DNA from: Pagrus major
Lineage: Eukaryota > Chordata > Actinopteri > Spariformes > Sparidae
Assembly (NCBI RefSeq): GCF_040436345.1
Contig: NC_133233.1
Coordinates: forward strand, 13,129,235-13,193,234
DNA: 64,000 nt
Direction of reading: 5' to 3'
Below the pieces are notes generated by a model. The model made no database searches, was not told where the DNA came from, and was given only the letters and a program-made list of their open reading frames with translations. A program made the translations under genes and the position numbers. Below, piece after piece: positions 48,601 through 59,480 of this stretch (position 1 is its first letter; each line of letters opens with the position of its first letter).

Positions 48601-51600
48601 TCAAAAGGTATGTGAATATTCAAATATTATTACACTGAAAAGATTTGCCACATTCATTGTCTGGGGTAACAATTGTTGGTTATCGGCTCTATTAACAGTC
48701 TAAGCAGATTTGATGTTTTTATTGAAAAGGAAGCTGTTTTTGTTTTGTTTTTTAAACCATGCTGCCTTTGCAACCCCATCCAATTAAAGTATTGCTTTCA
48801 AACTCTTTACTCCACTTTATTTAAATTTACAAGAAAAAAATGACTGCAGAAACATGCTAATATACTGTACATAGTAGCTTAGTTTGTTCATCGTAAGTAG
48901 GTGCCCTGATATGCCAGTAAAATGGCCTACAAATCAAAGCCTACAAAAAAGGCTGAAAATTTGTTAAACACCTCAGAGATGTGGCAACAACTATAACGAA
49001 TACTACTTTTAACAGTTATTTAAGTTGAAAAATGTTTCATAAAAGTGAATTAGTGTGCCATTGAGTGCCAAGATGACGGAAACAATGTGACCTGCTAGTT
49101 TATGTTTTATAATATTAGAGTATTAGGCTTATTTAAATATTTTTGGTGACTAAAAAACACACCAGCATTGGTAATAGAAAGATCAGGCTTTACCTTTCTG
49201 TTTATGTTGGATAATAATACTGTGTAGAATAATCTTTATTAGTATAGTTTTGTTTTTACTAGCAGAAAGAATTTAACATGTTTCATGATAGGTCATAATA
49301 TCTTACATTCTGACTGGCTTTTTTAAATGTAAGCCTTTAGTATAATTCTTTACAGTATGGTTTCTGAAAAAAGTGGCTCTTGGCCCATATTTGGCCTATT
49401 ACATAGGCCCTGACCATAGAAGCTGCACGCTTCAATGAACAATGGCGACACAATCTTTAGATCAAGTGTGTTCTTAAAAACATTTAAGAGTCCTGTATTT
49501 TCAATAAAGTAAGCTGATGCCAATTGGTGACTGAGCACCAGGAGAATCCCCTACATGGAAGAGACCTCTTGACAGTTAGACTGAAGAGAGTAGGAGCTAC
49601 ATTATAATAAATTTATACCTCATACACCAACTGATCACCCAGACACAATCTTTAAAAAACAAAAAAAAAAACAAAAAAAAACAACAAAGCAATCGCAGTT
49701 TATCTGAATCACACAGCAAGTGTCTAATGTTTCTAACCCCATTACATAACAACCTTCATGGAGTTGGCTCATTTCAAGCATTCATTGAATAAAAGATTTG
49801 AGTACTCGCTCAACTGAGGTTTAAAAGCTCTCATTATAACTTCAAGATTCAAGTGAGTAAAAATTGAGATAGCTGGACTTTCTCTCACATTACATCATTT
49901 CTCCAATAATGTCAGCCTCATACACCTGCTCTAGCATCCTTCCCTTAGAGAGGGCACAGAGAGAGATTAGGTGAAGTAAGTTATTATATCCTTGGTATTA
50001 CTATTTACTGTATGGCATTCTAAAGTGTACAGACTTGGCACCAACACTGCCAGATTTTGGTGTTACTTTCCAACTGGGGCAATCTAGAAAATGTCCTCAC
50101 TCTGGTATTGTAAGGCGCATTAGATAAATGTGTCTAACCCTTGAACTAAGAGTCAGAGACAAGATGGTAAGGCAGCACAAAGATTTCCTGTCGGGGCTTA
50201 TCTCTCCCTTTCTTCAGCCATTCTTTCATTAGACACACACAATAGCTTGGCACCAGCTAAGTCTATTTTGTTTTTAATTATTTTTAATCATCCTCTCTGT
50301 CCCGTTGCATAATTGCTTCATTTTAAAAAACAATTATCAATTCAATCCCTCCCAAAAGTATTAAATTTATTCCACCTCTACCTCCTTTATTTTAAGGTGA
50401 GGGGAGCAGAACTTTCTAGAACTTGTAGGCAGTCAGACCTGGAGTTGGCTGCTGTTGCTGGGTCAACGTGGCTGCCATGGCCACCGCTGCAGCGTTGGGC
50501 ACACTGGAAAATGGGGCAGGCCCAGTCGTTACTCGCGGCGTACTCTGCCACTTCCTGTTAGATGCCCGTTTGGACTCAAAGACGTCAGTGGAGTCTTCCA
50601 GGAAGGCTCGACGGTAGGAAAGGTACTGGTGCTTCAAGATCTTTAATGTCAGACATACACAAAAGGACAGACAAAAAAAGAATGTAATTAATATGTTGTT
50701 CACAAATATACAACAGCTATCTAATTTTATTAGTTTTAATTGGGTAAATGGATAATTTGGACAACAAACTTTTATAAAACAATAACATGATATGATCGTA
50801 TTATCACAATCAAATTCTACTCAAACTTGATATTCCTCATCACACAGCCATAAACATTAAAATTTCAATAGAATATCAAATCATTTTCAGACAAAGCTGG
50901 AGGAAAAGAACTGACCTTGACATTCTCATGGATAGACTGGAGCTGGGCTGCCTGTGCAACAAATGTCTGGTATAACTTCTGCATGGCCAAGGTCAGGTCT
51001 GAAAACAAAAAATTATTACAATATCATCATCATCATCATTTGTGATAAGTTAATGAAAAGATGAAGGGGAAAAAGAGAGACATAATGACCAGCAAGAATC
51101 AGAAATCAAAAACAATGTCACCTTCATACTGGCACTTATTAAATAGTCATTGTTTCTTTTTCTTTATTAGATCTTGACCAAACAAACATTCTCTTACCCT
51201 GAGGAGTGATGTGGGAGCCACTGCTCTGTGTTGTCAGGTGGTTCTCGAGTTCTTCTATCTGCTGCCGGTACTGCTGCAACTGCACCTCGAACTGCTCTAT
51301 CAGGCTACGGAAATAACTAAACACAAAAAATAACACATATGGTCATTTTTGACATATCCATAAAGTGCTGAAAGCTGATATATAAAACACCTGAGAGACT
51401 AGTGAGGAGGGGAATATTGGCCAGACACCACTGATAAAATGATTATTTAGTGTTGTCTCATGAGACTAGAAGGCAACTTTCATCAACTTCACCAAAGTTG
51501 TTGCTTAAAACTGAGTAAACAATAAAAAAATCAGATTGCATTATTAGACGACATTGATTACTATGCTTCTGCTACTGTCTGGTAGCTTACTTACTCTGAT

Positions 51601-54256
51601 GGAGCTGTGTTCTCATGTTGTAGTCCTGGGGGGGTCTTCTGTGTTCGCAGTGCTATGTCAGCATTTTTGAGTTCCTAAAGAAGGAAAGTAAGAGACAGTC
51701 AAAAAAACAGATTTTTTTGTGAATCTTCTGGATGCCATCACTTTCTTGGAGATCCTTTGACACATTTTCAATTCATGGTGTGAGTAGCATGGTTAAAAAG
51801 CTAAATCTCATTGATCTGTAGCTCCATATCTTATAGTTCCACTTATATCCATTGTGATATAGAAGTGGAGCAATTCCTTATCAGTCTTACATGTATTTGG
51901 GAATAAAAATATGCAACAGTACATACATACAACGTGTGTATCCATTGAAAAATATAATTGTCACGTGTATCTCCTAACTGGATTTAAAGAAGTCAAGTGT
52001 ACATTGCAGTGTATGTTCATACTGACAACTGCTCCACTACATATATAAAACTCAGTGCAGCAGGAATAGCATGCAATTTAAGCTGGTGTATGCAGATGTA
52101 CAGTTTTTACCTGCGCTGTCTCAAGCTTTAGCTTGTCGATGCCCAGACCTTGTCGCTGTAGACCACTGGCACTGACAGATAGAAGCTGTTTGAGGCTCTT
52201 GATGTCATCTTGGACTTTAGAAATGGCCTTAGATGACATCCTGCTGATATCCTCCTGAACCTGTTTCTGGTCTTTGACAAATTTTCTATAAAAAAAGAGG
52301 AACAAAAACAGTTGGAAATTACTAAAACAACACATGTTAGAGTACATTCCCACAGTCCACATTAGAAGTTGTAGCTTTATGATTCTATGATACTTCTAGC
52401 TGTTGTTTACAACACACAGCCTTTTCGAACAATAACTCCACTGATAGAAATTGTTAACATTTGCATCTTTAAACAAATGACACAATTCTAACGTGCCGAG
52501 CGATGTGCCCAAGCTTGTGACCTAGCAGTCACTGCAGATCAAACCCTGAGACAATTTACACATAAAACACTTACTGGAAATTCTCGACATCCTGACAAAT
52601 GACTGGGGGCAGGTTCTCATCTTTTAGAGCTTTACTGTCCCTAAGAGAGAAAAAGAGTGGGTTTTAATAATTACAACAAACTCATTAGTTCCTGCTGATC
52701 AGGTATACATTAACAGGATCAGAAGCCATTCTATTGCATAAACAGCAGTTTACATGTTTACATTTTAGCAGGAAAATTAATTTAGCATTTCCATTTAGTA
52801 AAGAACCATGCCTATCTTGGTCAGCATGACTTACTGTGCATTGGCTCCAGATGATGTGTCACTCTTACTCTCAGAGGAAGTGCTGAAGTCAACTCCACCA
52901 AGGCCAATACTGGGGGCAGGTGCTGATGATACTGCTGTGGAGGATGCTAACAGAGAACCTAATGTTAACCCACCTCCTCCTCCTAGAGTGGTCTGACCCA
53001 AACCTGCAACACCAAGTAAACATATAGGTTAGACCAATGGGCAGCATTATTAAGATTGAGAACTACTTCTAAAATAATCAAGGTTTTCCCATTGTGTTGT
53101 CTGCGCACCCATTCCCTTTACCATGTGTGGACAAGCTCAGGTTGTCTGTTTTCACCTCACCTGTAGATATATTGCTGGAGAAGAGACTCCCGCCCAGTGA
53201 CGGGCCTGCTAAGGCTGCTGTGGTGGTGGTTGTGGCACCAAGACCGAGGGTGAAGCCCGAGGCTGCAGGCTGCTGTGGAGCTGTGGATGTCAGGACAGAG
53301 CCAAATGATAAACCTGCCGCTGCGGGGGCTGATGAGGAGGTGGTAGCAGTAGTGGTGAGGGAGAAGGGTGTTGCTGAGGCGGTGGGCTTGTTGAAGGCCA
53401 AGCTGAAGCCGGCGGTCGCAGCTGAAGTGGCTGGAGTACCTGAGAGAAAGTGTATGTATAAATCAAGGTTATAACCTGCTTTTTATTGACAATACCTGAT
53501 CTTAGTTCAAAAGATATCCCAGAAATACAAACATACCTAATGTAAGGCCTGTTGTGGGTGCAGCAGCGCCTGAAACAGAACAACATATGACAAGATGTAT
53601 GACAGCAGCAGATTAATAAAAAGCTAATTCATTTCACTGCTTGCCACTGGGTTTGTTTATGTATCTGTGTGGAATTATTACTTGAGGCAGGTGTGTTGAA
53701 AGAGAATCCTCCAGGAGGTTTTTGACCAAAGAGACTGCCTCCTAAGCCGAGAGATGGGGTGGTGCTGGTGGTGGCTGTACCCAGTGCAGTCCCGATGGAG
53801 AAGCCACCAGTACTGGCTGCAGGTGCACTACAGAGGCAAAAGCAACAAAGCAATAAAAAAGACACATTTGAAAAGGAAATGCCTTACTACTGTTTGACAT
53901 CCTATGTTTTACATATAACCCCAAAACCTATAGATCACTAGACAACGTGCAATCTGCACAGTGACACTGAATCAAAGTGACAAGAAATATGTAAGTGCGC
54001 AAGTACGCGACAGAAAGAATATAACTTTGGACTTATACTAATAACTTACAATCTTACAAAACGTACAGAGACTCCGTTAATACAATGCCTATGCAAGTGT
54101 AGATACCTGCTAACAACCGGTCAACTCAATGCTACGCTAACGTTAGCTAAGTCGGCTATTGGAGACATGTCATTACCTGGTTGCGGCCCCAAATGAGAAT
54201 CCCCCTCCAGTATTGGGGGCACCGAGTGTCCCTGTTCCGAAGTTAAAGCCAGACAT
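42516..54256 (-). CDS. nup58: NUP58 (NUPL1; nucleoporin p58/p45), 14 exons
   Basis: Exons in transcript order: 54256-54177, 53827-53682, 53569-53537, 53439-53161, 53003-52835, 52640-52575, 52285-52111, 51674-51595, 51316-51198, 50998-50916, 50640-50439, 44355-44272, 43598-43500 and 42685-42516. They total 1785 nt, or 594 aa plus stop (human about 599). All junctions are GT-AG and in phase. The protein is an FG nucleoporin of the p62 complex (NUP62-NUP54-NUP58) that lines the central channel of the nuclear pore and binds import/export carriers. An FG/Ser/Thr-rich N-terminus spans about 1-240. The helical, coiled-coil core spans about 240-415 (ISRMSSKAISKVQDDIKSLK; EQFEVQLQQYRQQIEELENH). The C-terminal FG region is about 480-594, ending LLQLKKPPAGNKRGKR. 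It is head-to-head with MTMR6, as in human. Reading through the exon 11 donor gives a shorter p45-like end. Confidence 0.96.
43500..43598 (-). CDS. nup58: NUP58 exon 13
   Basis: Gly/Phe-rich: FGGGPGFGGVGTGGSSFAFS then KPTGGSLSAG, matching human NKPSGSLSAG. Phase 1 at both ends, 33 codons, so it could be skipped without a frame shift. Confidence 0.92.
44272..44355 (-). CDS. nup58: NUP58 exon 12
   Basis: Encodes TQAPLGAGFGNPFASAVGTS and LGSSTLG. The acceptor is TGCCTTAG and the donor GTATTA. Phase 1 at both ends, 28 codons. Confidence 0.9.
44356..50438 (-). other. nup58: NUP58 intron 11
   Basis: At 6.1 kb the largest NUP58 intron. Its first 22 nt stay open in frame to a stop, and two AATAAA signals follow, so it holds the 3' end of a possible short isoform. 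The rest is AT-rich with no nested exon that I can see. Two facing ETS-like words flank 46.3-46.8 kb. Confidence 0.8.
50366..50391 (-). terminator. nup58: Intronic poly(A) signals for a short NUP58 transcript
   Basis: AATAAA at 50391-50386 and again at 50371-50366 on the minus strand, 25 and 45 nt after the read-through stop codon at 50418-50416. The spacing is right for a compact alternative 3' end. Confidence 0.5.
50416..50640 (-). CDS. nup58: NUP58 exon 11, extended form (p45-like end)
   Basis: If the donor at 50438 is not used, the frame adds GLTAYKF and stops, giving a protein of 484 aa that lacks the C-terminal FG region. Mammalian p45 is a known shorter product of the same gene made by alternative splicing. 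Whether this fish uses the same mechanism is inferred. Confidence 0.5.
   Translation of the reverse strand: MLKHQYLSYRRAFLEDSTDVFESKRASNRKWQSTPRVTTGPAPFSSVPNAAAVAMAATLTQQQQPTPGLTAYKF
50439..50640 (-). CDS. nup58: NUP58 exon 11
   Basis: Encodes ILKHQYLSYRRAFLEDSTDV, KWQSTPRVTTGPAPFSSVPN and AAAVAMAATLTQQQQPTP, nearly identical to human. The donor GTCTGA is weak, with C at +3. Confidence 0.95.
50916..50998 (-). CDS. nup58: NUP58 exon 10
   Basis: Encodes LTLAMQKLYQTFVAQAAQLQ and SIHENVK, the end of the helical core. The acceptor is TTTTCAG and the donor GTCAGT. Confidence 0.94.
51198..51316 (-). CDS. nup58: NUP58 exon 9
   Basis: Encodes YFRSLIEQFEVQLQQYRQQI then EELENHLTTQSSGSHITPQ, the main coiled coil that contacts NUP54/NUP62. 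Confidence 0.96.
51595..51674 (-). CDS. nup58: NUP58 exon 8
   Basis: Encodes ELKNADIALRTQKTPPGLQH plus ENTAPS. Human has ELKNAEIALRTQKTPPGLQH. Confidence 0.95.
52111..52285 (-). CDS. nup58: NUP58 exon 7
   Basis: Encodes KFVKDQKQVQEDISRMSSKA and the following helix to LGIDKLKLETAQ, conserved with human. Confidence 0.96.
52575..52640 (-). CDS. nup58: NUP58 exon 6
   Basis: Encodes DSKALKDENLPPVICQDVEN, identical to human over most of its length. Phase 2 at both ends. Confidence 0.95.
52835..53003 (-). CDS. nup58: NUP58 exon 5
   Basis: Low-complexity Gly/Ser/Thr stretch ending in the conserved GLGGVDFSTSSESKSD. It joins the FG region to the helical core. Confidence 0.92.
53161..53439 (-). CDS. 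nup58: NUP58 exon 4
   Basis: Largest FG-region exon: FNKPTASATPFSLTTTATTS, GLSFGSVLTSTAPQQPAASG, then GPSLGGSLFSSNIST. A Thr/Ala-rich composition is normal for this protein. Confidence 0.93.
53537..53569 (-). CDS. nup58: NUP58 exon 3 (33-bp microexon)
   Basis: Encodes AAAPTTGLTL in phase 1 at both ends. The acceptor TTCTGTTTCAG and donor GTATGT are both strong. Its eleven codons could be skipped in frame. Confidence 0.85.
   Translation of the reverse strand, partial: ALLHPQQALH
53682..53827 (-). CDS. nup58: NUP58 exon 2
   Basis: Encodes APAASTGGFSIGTALGTATT, then SLGLGGSLFGQKPPGGFSFN. The donor is GTAATA, and phases 2 in and 1 out fit the neighbours. Confidence 0.9.
54177..54256 (-). CDS. 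nup58: NUP58 exon 1 (start)
   Basis: Begins MSGFNFGTGTLGAPNTGGGF; human begins MSTGFSFGSGTLGST. No acceptor lies before the ATG, so the 5' UTR is contiguous with this exon. Confidence 0.94.
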
Positions 54257-55943
54257 TTTATCTTAAGAGTTAAACATAGCACGCATTTAAAACCAACTGC
54301 CTTTTTTGGACTTTAGCTACTGATAAAGACGCAAGCAACCCAGCATCACAGCTAACAGCTAACCCGCTAGTTAGCTTTGAAAGATGCCCGCGTGAGGACA
54401 AATCCGCGGTTTTGTGTCTACTCAAAACATACTCAGACAAAAAATGTCGCCTTTGGCATATAAATCCGGAAGTATTCAACTGTAGCCCGAGGTGTTTTGC
54501 ACCCTATTCTGTTGCTTTTTTTATTTTTAAAGCTGACAAATATCACAGGATGAATTATCGCATGGTATTCCTTTCCTATTCCCCGCCTGGTACTGGGTAT
54601 TTCCCGAATGCTGTTGCATTTCGGGTAATCTTTTTTTAAACTACGTTTCCCGTCGTCCCTACCGCTGTTTTTTTTTGTGTCGCGTGACGCCTCACACTTT
54701 CACACATGCGCATTACACCATACTTTGGTCCTTGCAGCAGACGTTTCCTAAAATCGTCAATTACCAACAAAAGACGATAATTTGATTCCGGCCAAGATTT
54801 CAAAATAACAGACACCATTTCAGATGTTTAAAACATGGTAAATGGGTCAGGCAACACTTATATATTTGTAAAATTGTGTACAATCACTATCTCAAGTTAT
54901 TTCTTACCAATCTGTACATACTATATTTATATTCTATATGTGTTATTTTTTATCTTACACTTGCTTTGGCAATGTAAACACCTGTTTTCAATAACAATAA
55001 AGCCTTTTGAATTGAGTCGTTTATTTTATTTTATTTTATTTTTTGTCATTTTTTGCCACTACTCATCTTTGGCATTCTAGCAATAGTTGCTCTATTTAAT
55101 TTGTGAATCACATTTTATAATTTCCTTCCCTATGCTGTTTTACACTGCATATAAATTATTTTTTAGAGCTGAATTCATGCCGCAAATGTACCATAATTTA
55201 CATTACCTTGTATTTCATCTAAAAATGTCTTTACAATGAGCCAATTTTTCATTCAGAAATTAATGACATTTTAATTTGTATTAAAATATATAATTTTAAC
55301 CTTTCATGGCTGGATTACCATGTGGGCAAAGTGGGCAGTTGCCCCAAGGCCCTAGACCTTTGGGGGCCTGGAGGCTCCAGGTACACTGTGTGGCAATCCT
55401 TTTGCGGAAATTGAATTAATTGCAGAAATGTTAAATTTGTTTTATACTATGTACACCACAATAGCATATTAACTGAAATAAAGGTAACACCTACATTATT
55501 ATAATGTTAAGGCCCCATCCAGTAAAAGGAGTCCTTAGTTAAAATCTATTTTGAAGGCCTTCGAATTACTCTGCTATATATTATCCATACATGGTGTGTT
55601 TCACTGAACAAAGTTGTGCTTAATCAACACAAAACACACTTATTACGAGTTACATATACATTTTACAGAGAGAGTAATAAATTCTGGACTCATTATTCTG
55701 AACTATATAAACTCGTGCTTTTACTTCGAAAAGCCCACACCACAGGTGTTGACGTTATAGCCGGGATCTTTATGCGGATGAAGGAGTAAAATAATTGACA
55801 ATAAATACATATCGTATGCCTCCGACAAAGTAAGGCCGGTTTGGTTCGGGCACTGACACCACCATATCATCAATGATACACTTATCTCCGGAAGGCGTCG
55901 TTTGAAGCTTTGCAGTCGCTGACAGCTGTTTCGACTCGGAGAA
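54257..55943. promoter_or_regulatory. Divergent NUP58 / MTMR6 intergenic region
   Basis: The two start codons are 1.7 kb apart, head to head. The NUP58 side (54,400-54,720) has housekeeping-type motifs: an ETS word CCGGAAGT (54466-54473), ACTACGTTTCCCGTCG (54640-54655) close to the ZNF143-type ACTACAnTTCCC site, and the NRF1-like palindrome ATGCGCAT (54706-54713). The MTMR6 side (55,740-55,943) is CpG-richer than the AT-rich middle (54,830-55,700). A short segment at 55,310-55,380 looks like an old repeat. The spacing makes two separate core promoters more likely than one shared core. Confidence 0.5.
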
Positions 55944-55967
55944 ATGGAGCATATCCGAACGCCAAAG
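55944..55967 (+). CDS. mtmr6: MTMR6 exon 1
   Basis: Eight codons, MEHIRTPK, then donor GTAGCG. Phase 0 exit. Confidence 0.9.
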
Positions 55968-58900
55968 GTAGCGTTAGCTAACATTTCAAGCTAATTACAA
56001 ATGGATGGATACAGCTCGGCCTGTCTTGTTGGGATTTGTGCAGTGCTCTATTGTGGTAACGTTTGCCAGCCGTCAATGTTCAGACTTAATGTTTGTGTAT
56101 CACTGTAATAGCATGGTGGCTAGCAGGTGTCGCCAGCAGCTTGAAGTGTCAGACGTGACGAGCATCAATGAGCTGTTTGTTTTTCCCGAGCAGCAGATAG
56201 CTGGGCTTCCTTCTTGTAATGCTACAACCTGCACGCCCTTTTATTGATTGAGTTAACGTTACACTATCAAGTCAGCCAGTGCATCCAGCCCGAGGAGAAA
56301 CATCCAAGCATTATGGCACACTGATGGACTTCTCAGTTACAGCACTGACTAGTGTGAACATTTTCACACCCATAGTGATCACTGTAGGACCTGCAGTCCT
56401 CTTCATATCTCACAGTTTTATCATATGGACAGTTATCCGAAACATATAGCCAAAACAGTGGACTGCTTTTGACTGGCTAAGTTAATCACCTGACCTCCAG
56501 ATCATTTACCAAAGAGCAAACTGAAGGCAAAAACACCCAAACAAGCAACCACTGAAGATTCCTGCAACACAGGCCTTGCAGAACATTGCTAGAAGAGATA
56601 CCAAGTTGCTGGAGATGTCTGTGGGTTGTAGACTTCAGACAGTGATTGATTGCAAATTAAATGTGATGACTTCAACTTAATGTTAAATGGCCAAATTACA
56701 TTTCGTAACATTAAATTGAGGGATTACGTCTTAACAGGCCTGTAGCTTATATCCACTGACAGCACTTTTCCTTCACAGTCATTGTTTGTTTCAAAGCCAG
56801 TGTGCTGGAGTACAAAAGGCAACACACCCTAAAACTGTCACTGTCTAAATGTTGACAACACTGTGGTTGGTACAGGCGGCTTTCTCTTGACTTGCTCATG
56901 AAGCCTAAACCTACTTTATTCTTGTACACGTATTTGTGAGAGTGTTTATGTTGAGACGTGACCTAATTTGCAAGCCTCCATGATAACTGAACCTTACCTA
57001 TGGATTAAGGATATGCTGGAATCAAGTGGGTGTGATTGCATGCAGACTGGGTGCGGCCCTCACTGTTTAAAGCCCTCTCGGTTGTTTGCTCAAATAAAAC
57101 AGCAGAGAAGGGCTTTATTGCATTTCAAAAACGCAAGCACGTGTTTGAACTCGGCGTTATAAAAAGGAGTGCTGACATGTAAACGTTGTTGTGCGAGCGT
57201 TTTGTTGGATGATACGATTTTGAGTTGTAGTAACTCTGTGGTCAGCGTGCGTCAGAAGTAAGTCGATGCTCCTTTTTAAAAAGATTCCCTAATGAAACAG
57301 TATGCAGCTCACATGCTTTGTGGTCAATACTGTCTATAAAGTACTTAAAGCATTGCTTAGATTGCATCTTCGGTTTACAAAAATATATGCATTCACATCA
57401 CCAGCTCGTTTATTAACTTTCACACACTCCTGACTTTTGGTATGTGCTAAGAAGTCTGTCTGTATGACAGAGCCTTGTCCCACTGGTTGCTGGGAGACAC
57501 TCATTTCATCATATCTAAAACGACAGGAAAACGGAAACCGAGGAGAGGATGTCTGAGTCAACACTTGAACCGCTAGTGTGATGAATCATGGAAGTTGACG
57601 TTTAGCAGCGACAGCAGCAAACTGTCCAAATCCAACAGTCTGATAGCCTTTTGGCCACACAATGTAGTAGTAATCAGCACTTCTATTCTATTCTAATGGA
57701 TTTTAGTGCCAAAAAGGGGATTTGAGGGGAATGCGACACTCCAGGCTGCACAGGGTTACAATTTATACAAAATCCATGAGCAGTATTTTCTGTTTCTTAG
57801 AATACCTGTTGTGTTGGGAAAGATCTTGTTACGTGTTTTTATCAATATTTAGGCCTGCCACTGTGAGGATAACTGCTTCTGATGGATCACATATTGTCGC
57901 AGAAATAATTACAATAACTTTATACGATATTATTATTATTTTAAGACAATTTTATGCATCTGATATAATGATAATATAATACACCCTTTCAACGAGCAAT
58001 GAACTTTTAATGCTTAGGAATATTCAGACATTGGAATTAAAAAATATTTAAATATCCTAAATAGATGGATAAGTGTAAAAAAAAAAATACACTTCAATAA
58101 ATATAAACATTTTGCACAAGGATAAAGTCATTTATTCATTCGTGTCATGTCTGAGGTAATATACAAAGTGTGATATGCAATATGCATGAACTACATTCAT
58201 CCTGGACTGGAGGCTTTCTGTTGAACCTTATTAAATGGAGTAATGAATGGATGTTCTGACCACCAGAGGTTTAGAAACCTGTTGTTTTATGATAGCACAA
58301 CCTTCTCCCTGTGTGAAAATGTGTGACTTGAGTAAATGTTCTACTGTGAGCATCTACAGCAGGGGTCAGCAACCTCAGACACGTGGTAGCTTAACCGGTG
58401 GCACACTAGCAAAAAGTCTGCAAGAGAGTTTTGTGGAAACGTTTATTGCTGATTAACAAGATTGATGATTTAACTCCGATCTGGATGTCCTCATGAGGAA
58501 GGCAGTGTTCTTAATGTTAGCCTTAAGGTTAATATGGTACACTGATAAAGAAGAACATTTTAAAATGGCACTTCATATCAAAAAGGTTGCCATCCACTGA
58601 TCTACAGTATGGGTGTGAATGTGCGCACAGAGTTGTCACCATTACAACAATTCAGTTCTAATAAGGCTGCACCTTAGCAGAATACATGTAGTATAAAAAT
58701 AGACATTTGACTTGAGGTGCTAGTAATTGGTTAAACTGGATCTGTTCAGTCTATACTCTAATTAGACTGTCTTCCTATATCCAGAACTCATTTGTGACTC
58801 TCGTTATAACAGAACTGGCAGCTGAACATTAGGCCCAGGTGGTCAGGATTAGGTGGTGTGCCAGCTGGAGCCAGTGCCACTTCGAGTAATTTTGTGACAG

Positions 58901-59391
58901 GTGTCTTTCTTGTTAGCAAAATCCTATCTTTCCTCTTTTGGCATCCTATGCTCTACACTAGAGCCTGACTGATGCTGGATTTTTTTGGCCGATACCAATA
59001 TTAGGGAGTAAAAAAATTCAGACAATTATATATTGGCAGATACTATATATATACATAAACACTAATGTTTGGCAATGATCTATCAAATGTGGTTGTCAAA
59101 CACTGACATATGTAATGTAAGCAGGATATTTTAAAGTTTATTATCCAAAATTATATCAGTGCACTGAAACAATAAAATTAGCCCAAGCATCTTTTTCTGC
59201 ATTATTTTCTGTAAAAAAAAAAAAAAAAAAAAAGTTTTCTTGTTGATGTATATCGGACAACGAATACGCAGATACCGTTATATCTGTGATAGGCCAAGAT
59301 CGGCCGATGATATCGTTCTGGTTCTACTTTGCACCCAGTTGAAGAAGTTTCCTTCACTTCCAGCTGCTAGCTGATTAATGTTGTTATCACT

Positions 59392-59480
<89 letters not shown>

